DNA of 54,792 bases, from the NCBI GenBank assembly GCA_007694185.1, contig RECD01000276.1, forward strand, positions 1-54,792. Direction: 5' to 3'. Of this stretch, positions 1-8,921 are shown in pieces. A program made the position numbers and the translations under genes. The stretch is from Planctomycetaceae bacterium. Lineage in GTDB: Bacteria > Planctomycetota > Planctomycetia > Pirellulales > Pirellulaceae. Below the pieces are notes generated by a model, which made no database searches, was not told the DNA's origin, and saw nothing but the letters and a program-made list of their open reading frames with translations. How positions within the stretch are numbered: the stretch's first letter is position 1; every line of letters begins with the position of its first letter.

Positions 1-2
1 GC

Positions 3-2201
3 AACCAGGACGGAACGGTACTCACCAACACGTTGGTCGCCTCTGCCGACAACCTACCGACCGTCGAATCTTCGCACGACGTCACGGTGATCGAACCGGA
101 CCTGGCGATCAGCAAGAGTGTGGATGACTTGACGCCCCGGTTTGGCCAGACGGTTACCTACGAACTGCTGGTGCAGCATTCGGGTGACAGCACCGCCGAC
201 GCGTTTGATTTGGTCATTGAAGATACGCTGCCGGGAAATCTGACGCTGGACCTTAGTTCCGTCACGATTTCATTGACGAGTGGGTTTGTGAATCAATCGA
301 GCGGCAATACGATCCGCTTTTTGGTTGATGAGCTCACTCTCAACGGGGATTTCACGATCAGCTATGACGCCGTCGTGACTACCGAGATCGATCAATACGG
401 CAGCGTCAACACGAACTCGGCAGCGGTCGACTGGACGAGCCAGCCTGGGGAGAACCCGGATGAGCGGACCGGTGACGGGGGCATCAACGATTACTTGGAC
501 GACACGAACGTTTCGATCACGATCTTTGGTCCCGATTTGCGGGTGACGAAGGACAACGGCGAAACGGTCTTGTTGCCTGGGGAGGAGTACACCTACACGA
601 TCATCGTGACCAACTCCGACGGGCCATTCTCTTTGACGGCCAACAACGTCGTCGTCGTCGACGAGGTGCCGGTGGGGTTGACAGTAGTCGGCACCGCCGG
701 GGGCGATGGGCCGGCGCTGATCGACGGTCAGACGGTGACCTTCAACCTCGCCAGTTTGGACCCTGGCGAGTTCGCGACGTTCACGATCACCGTGCTCGTC
801 GATTCACCGGTTGCCGCCGGGTTGAATGACATCATCAACGTGGTGTCGGTAGTCCACGATGACGTCGACCCGACACCGGAAGACAACACGGACACGCACC
901 CGAACTCGATCAATGCGGTTCCCGACTTGGTCGTCACCAAGACGAGCAGCGTTGAGGAAGCGGCACCGAGCGACTTTTTTAGCTACGTCATCACGGTGGA
1001 AAACGTAGGGAATCAGGACGCGACCGGCGTCACCGTGGTCGACGACTTTCCGTCGGCCGTGCTGCTGTTCGTCGGTGCCACCGGCGGTGGCGTTTACAAT
1101 GCCCTCACCGGCGAAGTCACTTTCGACGTGGGTGATCTGGGCGCCGGCGACAGCGTCAGCTTCACGATCGATGTGCAGGTGCGTCCGATCGTACCGCCGG
1201 CCTTTTTCGAGTTCACCAACTTCGTCATCGCGACGGACGACGGCAGTGGCGGACCCGACCCGACACCGGAGAACAACGAGGATTCCGTTACGGTCGCGTT
1301 ACCGGCCCACCCGCTGCTGGCGATCGAAAAGGATGACGGGCTGGAGACGGTCGAACCGGGCCAGGTCTTCACCTACTTCATCACGGTTCAGAACATCGGT
1401 AACCAGGGGGCCACTGGTGTTGAAGTCGTCGACGTGTTGCCTCCCCAGTTGATCTTCATCGAAGCGTCCGACGGCGGTGTCTTCGATCCCGACACGGGGG
1501 AGGTGACCTGGATTATCGGCGAGTTGCTGGACGCTTCCACGGTCAACTTGACCCTGACCGTTCAGGTGCCGGCGGACTTCCGCATCCCGCAGACGATTTT
1601 CACGAACCTGGTGACCGTGACCGACGATGGGACGAACAGCATCGACGGTCAACCGCAGGTGGCCACCGACAGCGATGACACGGAGTTGTTCTTCTTTGTC
1701 TTTGACTTTTTCAACAACCTGTCCCGACCTACGGAATGGACTCCGTTCGACGAGCCGAGGTTCGAGCTGCCGGACTTGCCGGTCGACCCGATTTTCTCGG
1801 GGTGTGCCGACCCGGGCACGACGCTCGAGGCGGTGATCTACGACGAACGCGGCATCGTGATCGGTCGGCGAACGGTCGTGGCGGATGCCGGCGGCAATTG
1901 GTTGATGACATTCCCTTCGACGATCATCTCGAAGCCGCCTCACCGCATGGACGTGGTCCAAACGTCCCCGTCGAGCGACCAGAACCAGGACGCCGCGTTC
2001 AACGTCCGGCGTCACTTCCATCCGACGATCCATGGAACGTTGTTCTTTTCCAAAGCGGATACCGTCAATAGCGTCTTGAGGAACCGACCGAGTGTGGTCT
2101 TGGATTCGATGAGTGAGGTGGCCGCGCGTCCGGTGACGACCGATTGGAGTTTGCAAGGCCAGGATTTCCGGATGTCGTCTGTTTCCCCGGCGGAACGTTA
2201 G
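3..2201 (+). CDS. DUF11-repeat giant surface protein, C-terminal part (5' truncated by window edge)
   Basis: The frame is open to the left edge, so only the last ~732 residues are present; the TTG at 33 is just an internal codon. At least four DUF11-type beta-sandwich repeats are visible, each starting with a phrase like DLAISKSVDD, DLRVTKDNGE, DLVVTKTSSV or LLAIEKDDGL and continuing with YTITVTN/VENVGNQ..GVTVVD. DUF11 repeats are typical of very large secreted or cell-surface proteins. After them (from about nt 1690) the protein changes to a Ig-like stretch (FSGCADPGTTLEAVIYDERG, then DAGGNWLMTFPS) and an unrepeated tail rich in R and S that could carry a sorting or export signal; this last point is inference. 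The next gene, a SecA-like ATPase, starts 25 bp downstream, suggesting substrate and exporter are linked. No membrane anchor or LPxTG motif is seen at the C-terminus. Confidence 0.85.
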   Translation, partial: NQDGTVLTNTLVASADNLPTVESSHDVTVIEPDLAISKSVDDLTPRFGQTVTYELLVQHSGDSTADAFDLVIEDTLPGNLTLDLSSVTISLTSGFVNQSSGNTIRFLVDELTLNGDFTISYDAVVTTEIDQYGSVNTNSAAVDWTSQPGENPDERTGDGGINDYLDDTNVSITIFGPDLRVTKDNGETVLLPGEEYTYTIIVTNSDGPFSLTANNVVVVDEVPVGLTVVGTAGGDGPALIDGQTVTFNLASLDPGEFATFTITVLVDSPVAAGLNDIINVVSVVHDDVDPTPEDNTDTHPNSINAVPDLVVTKTSSVEEAAPSDFFSYVITVENVGNQDATGVTVVDDFPSAVLLFVGATGGGVYNALTGEVTFDVGDLGAGDSVSFTIDVQVRPIVPPAFFEFTNFVIATDDGSGGPDPTPENNEDSVTVALPAHPLLAIEKDDGLETVEPGQVFTYFITVQNIGNQGATGVEVVDVLPPQLIFIEASDGGVFDPDTGEVTWIIGELLDASTVNLTLTVQVPADFRIPQTIFTNLVTVTDDGTNSIDGQPQVATDSDDTELFFFVFDFFNNLSRPTEWTPFDEPRFELPDLPVDPIFSGCADPGTTLEAVIYDERGIVIGRRTVVADAGGNWLMTFPSTIISKPPHRMDVVQTSPSSDQNQDAAFNVRRHFHPTIHGTLFFSKADTVNSVLRNRPSVVLDSMSEVAARPVTTDWSLQGQDFRMSSVSPAER

Positions 2202-2226
2202 GCCGGCGGGCAACTTGGGAGGCGGC

Positions 2227-4170
2227 ATGCTATTTCGAAAGACGGGAAATCGCTTCGGGTTACTTCCAACAGGCCGCTGGTCTGCCTCGCGTCTGGCTGA
2301 TGAAATCCTGCGGTTGGCACCCGATCGGGAGGGGCTTTCGGATCAAGAGTTGCTTGGCTGTGCCGCGGATTGTCGCTGCAGTGTACGCGGGGGCGCAGAA
2401 GCCGATGCGGACGAAACGTTGTTGGCCGTCGGCCCGCTCGTCTTCGAGGCGATCCGGCGGCATCTCGGTTTTCGGCTGTATGCCGTGCAACTGCACGCCG
2501 GCATCGTGTTGGCTCGTGGCGGGATCGCCGAGATGGCGACCGGCGAGGGTAAAACGCTGGCCGCCGCGTTGCCGGCGGCGGTCTGGGGGCTGACCGAGTC
2601 CGGGGTCCATGTCGCCACCGTGAACCAGTTTTTAGCGGAACGGGATCATCGCCAACTCCGTCCCGTGTATGCCGCCTTGGGGTTGTCGTCTGCCTTGTTG
2701 CCGGAACAGGCGGCGCTCGAAGAGAAGCGGGCGGCTTACCGGGCGGACATCGTCTATGCCAGCGGTTATGAACTCGGTTTCGATTACTTGCGTGACCAAG
2801 CGGCGCTATTTCGTCGGCCGGTTTCCCGTTTGGGTGACGGTTTGTTGGCGTCGCTTCGTGGCGATTCGGCTTCGGACTTTGCGCCCGTTCAACGCTCCCG
2901 CGGCATGTGCATCGTGGACGAGATTGACAGCGTGCTGATCGACGAGGCCCGCACGCCACTCGTCCTGAGTGAACCGCCGGGGGATGCCATGGCATCCCCG
3001 CAGGGCACTCGCCGAGGTGCCGAATCCGATGGGGATGCTTACGAGCGTGCCCAAGTGGTCGCCGAAAGTTTGGCCCTCGGGCGGGATTACCGCCTCGACC
3101 CGCGAAAAAAAAGTGTCGAGTTGACCGAGCGGGGACTGGCGGCGGTCACCGAGTCCGCACCGATGAAGTGCCCGTTGCGGCGTCCTTGGGCCGTTTATGT
3201 CCAGAATGCCCTCCGGGCGGAGCACCTTTTGCAACGAGACGTTCACTACGTCGTGGACGATGGGATTCGACTGGTGGATGAGTTCACCGGAAGGATCTTC
3301 GATCAGCGTGTGTTGCGGGGTGGCCTGCACCAGGCGGTCGAAACCAAAGAGCGACTGTCGCCGTCACCGGAAAACCTGACTTCGGCAAAAATCTGTCGGC
3401 AGCGTTTTTTTTCGCTCTATCAAACTTTGAGCGGGATGACGGGCACGGCGAGTTCGGCGCGTCGTGAGTTCCGGCGTTTGTTCGGCCGTAAAGTCGATCA
3501 GGTTCCGTTGGCGCGTCCTTCCCGACGGCGGTATTACCCCACTCGCTACTTTGCGGCCGCAGAAATCAAGTACCGGGCGATTTGCGATGACGTCTTGGGG
3601 CGTCATCGCCGAGGCCAGCCGGTGTTGGTCGGTTCACGGACGATCCGCAACAGCGAAGTGATCGCCGAATTGCTGCGGAAGCGCGGCGTCCCCTGCCAGT
3701 TGCTCAACGGCCGCCAGGACCTTGCCGAGGCGACCGCCGTCGCCGCTGCCGGGCGGATGGGGGCGGTTACGGTCGCCACCAACATGGCCGGCCGCGGAAC
3801 CGACATTCGGCTCGGCGAGGGCGTTGCCGAACGGGGCGGGCTGCACGTGATCGGGGTGGAACGGCACGAATCGACACGGATCGACCAGCAGTTGGCCGGC
3901 CGCTGTGCCCGCCAGGGAGACCCCGGGTCGGTTCAGTTCTTCGTTTCGGCGGAGGACGACTTGATTCGCTTGTATGATTTCCGGTTGGGATTTCGGATCG
4001 CCAAGTACGCTGCCGCGGATGGGGAGTTGTATGGTAACCTCGATAAACGGATCAACCGCTTACAACTGCGGGTCGAAGGACGCCACGCCGCTGAACGTGC
4101 CGAACTCTTAAGACAGGATCAGCAGCTCAATCAATTGTTGGCTCAGGCGGCCGGCATTCGAACCGGATAA
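2227..4170 (+). CDS. Short SecA-like preprotein translocase ATPase
   Basis: A 647-residue SecA homologue. It has Walker A (MATGEGKT, ~residues 104-111), the SecA DEAD signature DEIDSVLIDEARTPL (~232-246), a preprotein cross-linking region containing VDEFTGRIFDQR, GMTGTA, and the second motor domain with TNMAGRGTDIRLGEG (~518) and IDQQLAGRCARQGDPGS. Family SecA proteins run 800-900+ residues. This one ends inside the helical scaffold helix, at about the place where SecA normally reads YDDVxNxQR (here RQDQQLNQ), so the helical wing, two-helix finger and zinc-binding tail are absent. ATG 2227 is preferred over TTG 2215 because GGGAGG lies just upstream of the ATG. Context is a DUF11 giant protein upstream and two membrane-fusion-type proteins downstream. 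It is probably a dedicated paralogue rather than the housekeeping SecA; its energy-coupling mode is unknown. Confidence 0.9.
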   Translation: MLFRKTGNRFGLLPTGRWSASRLADEILRLAPDREGLSDQELLGCAADCRCSVRGGAEADADETLLAVGPLVFEAIRRHLGFRLYAVQLHAGIVLARGGIAEMATGEGKTLAAALPAAVWGLTESGVHVATVNQFLAERDHRQLRPVYAALGLSSALLPEQAALEEKRAAYRADIVYASGYELGFDYLRDQAALFRRPVSRLGDGLLASLRGDSASDFAPVQRSRGMCIVDEIDSVLIDEARTPLVLSEPPGDAMASPQGTRRGAESDGDAYERAQVVAESLALGRDYRLDPRKKSVELTERGLAAVTESAPMKCPLRRPWAVYVQNALRAEHLLQRDVHYVVDDGIRLVDEFTGRIFDQRVLRGGLHQAVETKERLSPSPENLTSAKICRQRFFSLYQTLSGMTGTASSARREFRRLFGRKVDQVPLARPSRRRYYPTRYFAAAEIKYRAICDDVLGRHRRGQPVLVGSRTIRNSEVIAELLRKRGVPCQLLNGRQDLAEATAVAAAGRMGAVTVATNMAGRGTDIRLGEGVAERGGLHVIGVERHESTRIDQQLAGRCARQGDPGSVQFFVSAEDDLIRLYDFRLGFRIAKYAAADGELYGNLDKRINRLQLRVEGRHAAERAELLRQDQQLNQLLAQAAGIRTG

Positions 4171-4176
4171 GCAAGT

Positions 4177-4503
4177 ATGACAGATTCGATCCCCGCAGGA
4201 GGAAGTCGAGACGACGCGCCACGTGTTCGTGTCGAATACGATACCCGTGAAGTGCAATTCGCTAGCCAGTTCATCGTGAGCGGTTCCGCGGAAGGGATTT
4301 TGTTGGAGCTGTCCGGCGGCACGATCAGCGATGATCGCACGGGAGAACTCGTCTTGCCGATCCAGTCCCGGATCGGACTGACTGCTGGCGGGGCGAGGCG
4401 TCTGGCCGAGATGCTGCTGAGAGCCCTCGAGCAGGTTCCTGGTGACGGCACCAGCCATTCGTCCGTCCATGCGGCGCGTCTGCCCAAACTCCGCCCGCAC
4501 TGA
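4177..4503 (+). CDS. DUF3467-like small protein
   Basis: A 108-residue soluble protein starting 6 bp after the SecA-like stop codon, so it is almost certainly in the same operon. The central pattern (a beta-rich FIVSGSAEGILLELSGG, then LPIQSRIGLTAGGARRLAEM and LLRALEQ) resembles DUF3467 proteins, where a strand-rich half with a phenylalanine/glycine core is followed by R(I/V)xxxxxxAKRLxxxL. No signal peptide or membrane segment. Function of DUF3467 is not known; here its position between the motor ATPase and the membrane fusion protein suggests an accessory or adaptor role, which is inference. Family assignment is by eye and should be read as moderate. Confidence 0.7.
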   Translation: MTDSIPAGGSRDDAPRVRVEYDTREVQFASQFIVSGSAEGILLELSGGTISDDRTGELVLPIQSRIGLTAGGARRLAEMLLRALEQVPGDGTSHSSVHAARLPKLRPH

Positions 4504-4520
4504 CTTGACTAATTACCGCT

Positions 4521-6389
4521 GTGATTACTTCGCTCGCACCCGAACCCATTCCCCTGCCACCGGCAGACCCGGCGGCCGTTTCGCCGACCGATTTGGCGCG
4601 GCTGCATGTCGCGTTGCTCGAGCGGGTGGTGGCGGCCGCCGACCCGGAGGCGGCGATCCGAGGTTTGTTGGACGTCAGTCGGGAACTCACCAACGCGATC
4701 GCCACGGCTTATTTCATTGGGCCTTCTGACGCACAGGTAGTCCCGCGGGCGGTTGACGGTGCGTCCGATTTCGACCCGCAGTCGGTTTTCAACGACCCTC
4801 AATTTTCGGCTCCGTTGCGACAAGCTTTCGAGCAGCGGGCCGTGCAAATCGCCCCGCTCGAATCGTTGCGGGGCGCGATCGCGATCCTCGTCCCGGTGTC
4901 GCACGTCGACGGGACGACGCCTGAGGGGGAGGAAACGGGGGGCGACGGGGTCGCTTCTGGCGTGTTGGCCGCGTTGTTGGTGGTCGAAGGCGAGCCGCTG
5001 GAACCTTTTGTCGTCGTGCTGCAACTGTTGGTCGGCTACCTGTCGCTCGCGGGTCAGCGGTCGTTGACGGCTCGATATCAATGGGAAGCTGTCAACGCGT
5101 CAGCGATCCTGGAACTGGTTCGCCGCATTCTCGACGCGGAAGACGCTCATCACGCCGCCTTCACGATCACCGATGGGGTCCAGCGGCATTTGGACGTCAA
5201 GGAAGTTGCGGTGGGACGCCAGCGGCGGGGCAAGGTTCGCCTGGAGTCCTTGTCGGGGCATTCCGAGTTGACGCCCGGCAGCGAACTCGGCGGTGAGTTC
5301 TCTGCGGTGCTTGGAGAAGCCTTGATCAAGGATGACGAAACGTCTTGGTCGGCCGATTCGGCGCGTCCGACGACCGAGCCGCACCGTCGGCTGTGTGAAT
5401 CGCGTCGAGCCGCCTTCATTCACAGCGGGCCGTTGGTCGCCGAGGGGGATTCCCCCCGCTGGGCCTGGGTCATTTTGGCCGACCGACCGCTGGTGGAATC
5501 GGAGCAGCGCTGGTTGACCGCTGCGGCGCCTTTGTTGGCGACCGCCTTGGAGGCTGTGACCGCGGCGTCGCGCGGGCGTGGTTTGGCTGGGAACGCCCGC
5601 ATCGGCCGCAAGTTGTGGGTTGTGGCGGCGCTTGTACTGGCCGGTCTATTCGTTCCGGTCCCGTTTCACGTGCGCGGGGACAGTGTGATCCAGCCGATGA
5701 CGCGGCGATTCGTTTCCGCTCCCTTCGACGCGACCTTGGTGACGAGCACCGTTCGACCGGGCGATCTGGTTGCCGCGGATCAACTGTTGGCTCGGTTGGA
5801 CGACCGCGACCTGCGGAGCCAATTGACCGAAGCGATCGCACAACAATCGAGTGCCGAAACGAAGGCCAAGGCCAGTTTGGCAAATCGGGAGGTGACCGAA
5901 TCACAATTGGCGAGGATCGAGGCCGATCGTCTCGGCTTGCGGATCGATTTGTACCGTCGGCGGCTGGATGAAATCGAGATCAAGGCCCCGATCGCCGGCG
6001 TGGTTTTGGCTGGCGATTGGGACCAGGCGATCGGGGCGCCGTTGCGGGTCGGCCAGACCCTTTTTGAAGTCGCCCCCCTCGACCAGATGCGGATCGAAGT
6101 CGATGTCGCCGCCGAAGACGCTGCGTGGGTATCCGAGGGGTCCGAGGTCGCCTTGTGGTTCGACACCATCGGCCGCTCGGACACGGCGACCGTGACGCGG
6201 TTGCGTCCCCGATCGGAAGTTCGAGACGGCCGGAACGTGTTTGTCGCCGAAGTCGAATTGGACAACGCGGATGATACGTTGCGTCCCGGGATGCGAGGTT
6301 CGGCCCGCGTGCGATCGGGGACGCATCGGCTGGGGTGGGTGCTGCTGCGGAAACCTTGGTACTTCATCCGCGACCTATTTTGGTGGTGA
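4521..6389 (+). CDS. GAF-domain / HlyD-type membrane fusion protein
   Basis: A 622-residue protein in two halves. Residues ~1-360 form a soluble alpha/beta region with at least one GAF-like domain (~185-350, e.g. ILELVRRILDAEDAHHAAF then WVILADRPLVESEQRWL). A single membrane segment follows (~365-384, WVVAALVLAGLFVPVPF). The C-terminal half is a periplasmic-adaptor (HlyD/RND-MFP) fold: a lipoyl half-motif (VSAPFDATLVTSTVRPGDLV), a short coiled coil, the second half-motif (IKAPIAGVVLAGDW), then a beta-barrel part. Start is GTG 4521, because an in-frame TGA lies at 4506-4508. The stop codon abuts the ATG of the next gene with no spacer, implying coupling. MFPs normally bridge an inner-membrane exporter to the outer envelope; an N-terminal GAF on the cytoplasmic side suggests a sensory input (inference). 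Confidence 0.85.
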   Translation: MITSLAPEPIPLPPADPAAVSPTDLARLHVALLERVVAAADPEAAIRGLLDVSRELTNAIATAYFIGPSDAQVVPRAVDGASDFDPQSVFNDPQFSAPLRQAFEQRAVQIAPLESLRGAIAILVPVSHVDGTTPEGEETGGDGVASGVLAALLVVEGEPLEPFVVVLQLLVGYLSLAGQRSLTARYQWEAVNASAILELVRRILDAEDAHHAAFTITDGVQRHLDVKEVAVGRQRRGKVRLESLSGHSELTPGSELGGEFSAVLGEALIKDDETSWSADSARPTTEPHRRLCESRRAAFIHSGPLVAEGDSPRWAWVILADRPLVESEQRWLTAAAPLLATALEAVTAASRGRGLAGNARIGRKLWVVAALVLAGLFVPVPFHVRGDSVIQPMTRRFVSAPFDATLVTSTVRPGDLVAADQLLARLDDRDLRSQLTEAIAQQSSAETKAKASLANREVTESQLARIEADRLGLRIDLYRRRLDEIEIKAPIAGVVLAGDWDQAIGAPLRVGQTLFEVAPLDQMRIEVDVAAEDAAWVSEGSEVALWFDTIGRSDTATVTRLRPRSEVRDGRNVFVAEVELDNADDTLRPGMRGSARVRSGTHRLGWVLLRKPWYFIRDLFWW

Positions 6390-8567
6390 ATGACGCTCGC
6401 ACCCGACTATGCCGTCCGTGAACTTGAGCAACTGCGGTTGACACTCCGCGAGGATTTGCGGTTTTCGCTGCGTTCGGAAAGTGGCAGCATTTGCTACGTC
6501 GCCGAGGATCCGGTCGCGGGAGCGTTCTACCGGTTAGGAAACGCCGAATATGAGTTTGTCTCCGAACTCGATGGCGAGGCGGACTTGGCGACCGTCTTGC
6601 GTCGCACCTCTTCGCGACTAGGGGAGGACGCGTTCACACTCGAAGAAGCCACCGCCATCTGTCAGTGGTTGCTCGAAACCGGGCTGGCGACGACGGCCGA
6701 CAGTCGTACAGCGGAAATGTTGTCTGACCGGGCCCAGCGGCTCCGGCAACAATCGCTGCGGCGTAAAGTTCACCCGTTGTTTCTCCGTTTTCCGCTGGTC
6801 AATCCCGACGGCTGGGTGCGACGCCTCGCCCCCCTCGCGGGCGTCGCCCTGTCGTGGCCGGCCGGTTTGGTATGGCTGCTGGTCGTGGGCGCCGGTGGGT
6901 TGGCGGTTGTCGATGAATGGGCGACCTTCCGCCATGAATTGATGAGGGTTTGGGTGCCGAACCGTTGGTTGTGGTTGGCAGGTGCCTGGGCTTTCTTGAG
7001 GCTGGTTCACGAATCGGCTCACGGCGCCGTCTGCCGGTATTTTGGCGGACATGTCCCCGAAGGTGGCATGTTCATGATCCTCGGGATGCCGATCCCCTAC
7101 GTCGACGTCACGAGTTCTTGGCGATTCGGTTCGAAGTACCACCGGATCGCGGTGTCTGCGGCCGGGATGTACGCCGAGGTTTTCGTGGCCGCCCTGGCGG
7201 CCTTGCTCTGGTCGGCATCGGACGCCGCGACTACTCGGTCGCTCGCCCAATATGTGATCGTCTCAGCCGGTTTCACGACGATCGTCTTCAATTTGAATGT
7301 GCTGATGCGGTTCGACGGCTACTACATGCTCGTCGATTGGATGGAACTTCCCAACCTTTACAGTCGGGGCACGCACTACCTCGGCTACCTTTACCGCCGC
7401 TTCTACCTCGGTCTGCCGGTCAAATCGCCATTGGCCAGTGACCAGCACGCCAACTTCATCCGAATCTACGCGGTCGCCGCCCTCGGCTGGCGGATCGCCG
7501 TGATGTTCGGCCTGATGACGGCCGCGGTGCTGATTTTTGGTGAGTTGGGATGGCTGCTGGTCGTCGCAACCGTGTTGATGTGGCTGGTGGTTCCGGGCTA
7601 CAAGGCGGTTCGCGGGGCCCTGTTTGGCGATGCCCGCCAACCGGGGACACCCGGCCGATTCCTAGCGATGACCTCGCTCGTGGTGGCTCTGTTGATGCTT
7701 GCCGCTTGGGCGATCCCGAGCCCTTGGGGCCAAGTGTTGCCCGCGGTCGTCGACTACGCCGATCTGCGTCGGGTGCGCAACGAGTCGCCCGGCTTCATCC
7801 GCTCGGTCGAGGTCACGACGGGACAGCAGGTCAAGGCCGGCGAGGTGCTGGTTCAGCTCGAAAACCCGGAACTGACCAGCGAACTGGCCAACCTGCGACT
7901 GGTCCGACAGCAAATCGCCACTCACCAGCTACGCGACCTAAACCAGCGAGAGATGGCCGTTCATCAGGCGCGGGACAACGAGCTTGAAGTTGTCGATCAT
8001 CAAATCGCTTTGTTGGCGACCCGTACTGAAGCGTTGACGCTGCTGTCGCCCATCGACGGACGGATTGTCGCCACAGAGATCGAATCGCTCATCGGGCGGT
8101 ACGTGGAGGCGGGAACCGAATTGCTGATCGTAGCTGACGAACGGAATAAGGAACTGGTGCTCGCCACCGAACGGGTCGAGTCGACTGAGCTTCAGGGCAT
8201 CACCGAAACCCGAACGACCATCCGTGGTGGAGGCCAGTTGCGGACGTCGGCGCCGGTATTTGAGCCGCGTGCGACCCGTACGTTGCCTCATCCCGCGTTC
8301 GCCGCCGACGCCGGCGGAACGCTCGCGGTTCGACCGGTCGAGTCGTCGTCAAACTCGGCGGATGTCAGCCACGAATTGGCTGCCCCGGCCTTTCGCGGCC
8401 GCATCCCACTTTCGAACTCCCAGGCGGAGGGGTTGTTGGCGGGACAACGGGCGTCAGTACGTTTGATCGGCCGCGACCAAACGCTCGGGGATTGGCTCCG
8501 CAGGATCTTGGCCAAGTCCGCCGCGAACTGGCGGGCTGTTTCCCGCCATGTCCCGCCGACCGAGTGA
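6390..8567 (+). CDS. PqqD-like / M50 zinc metalloprotease / lipoyl (HlyD-like) membrane protein
   Basis: A 725-residue polytopic protein. Residues ~20-105 resemble a PqqD-type winged-helix domain (GAFYRLGNAEYEFVSELDGE). The central membrane region carries the site-2-protease zinc motif HESAH (H207, E208, H211) and the downstream conserved Asp in FDGYYMLVD (D309), so the active site looks intact. After the last membrane helix (~430-445) comes a biotinyl-lipoyl/HlyD-like region (GFIRSVEVTTGQQVKAGEVL, ~467-487; SPIDGRIVATEI) interrupted by a low-complexity stretch. This architecture (PqqD + M50 + HlyD) is found in peptide and protein export loci. It starts directly at the stop of the GAF-HlyD gene, so the two probably act together. 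Possible jobs are processing of the exported protein or release from the membrane (inference). Confidence 0.88.
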   Translation: MTLAPDYAVRELEQLRLTLREDLRFSLRSESGSICYVAEDPVAGAFYRLGNAEYEFVSELDGEADLATVLRRTSSRLGEDAFTLEEATAICQWLLETGLATTADSRTAEMLSDRAQRLRQQSLRRKVHPLFLRFPLVNPDGWVRRLAPLAGVALSWPAGLVWLLVVGAGGLAVVDEWATFRHELMRVWVPNRWLWLAGAWAFLRLVHESAHGAVCRYFGGHVPEGGMFMILGMPIPYVDVTSSWRFGSKYHRIAVSAAGMYAEVFVAALAALLWSASDAATTRSLAQYVIVSAGFTTIVFNLNVLMRFDGYYMLVDWMELPNLYSRGTHYLGYLYRRFYLGLPVKSPLASDQHANFIRIYAVAALGWRIAVMFGLMTAAVLIFGELGWLLVVATVLMWLVVPGYKAVRGALFGDARQPGTPGRFLAMTSLVVALLMLAAWAIPSPWGQVLPAVVDYADLRRVRNESPGFIRSVEVTTGQQVKAGEVLVQLENPELTSELANLRLVRQQIATHQLRDLNQREMAVHQARDNELEVVDHQIALLATRTEALTLLSPIDGRIVATEIESLIGRYVEAGTELLIVADERNKELVLATERVESTELQGITETRTTIRGGGQLRTSAPVFEPRATRTLPHPAFAADAGGTLAVRPVESSSNSADVSHELAAPAFRGRIPLSNSQAEGLLAGQRASVRLIGRDQTLGDWLRRILAKSAANWRAVSRHVPPTE

Positions 8568-8921
8568 AGCCGTTCTTCGCTCGGCCCACGATATCCGCCC
8601 CGGGATCCTCGAGAGGTCGGTGCGGTATCGATTCGCCTGCGCCGCGACTCTCTGCGGTTTCGATTTCGGCCGTTTCGATGGCCGCTGGGGCAGGCGCCCC
8701 GGGAACGCCGATCTCCAAGACGCCCGTCGGATCAAAGATCCGGCGCGATGATTCGGCATGTCGGTTCGGATCGCCTGAGTCGTGCGGACGAATCGGCGAG
8801 AAAATCGGCACTTGGCCTTCAGTTTGGCGACGGCGAATGCCGACCAAAATCAACGGGATGGATCTTTTCTTCGTTGTCATGGATCGACCAGACTTTGGCT
8901 CATGTGTGTCTGGTGCTCTCA
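8568..8921. other. Intergenic region with two strong hairpins
   Basis: No convincing gene. Two inverted repeats stand out: GGGGC/GCCCC around AGGC at 8687-8700, and a 9-bp stem with one G-U pair around AAA at 8725-8745 (CGTCGGATC / GATCCGGCG). Neither is followed by a T-run. They lie between the M50 gene and the EEP-like gene, so they could stop or stabilise the upstream transcript. An open frame continuous with the EEP-like gene runs back to 8748, but its translation there shows no protein character. Confidence 0.5.

Noticed and set aside
1299-2228. Long minus-strand open frame opposite the DUF11 gene
   Set aside because: Arg/His/Pro-rich composition typical of the antisense of high-GC genes; the plus frame has clear repeats.
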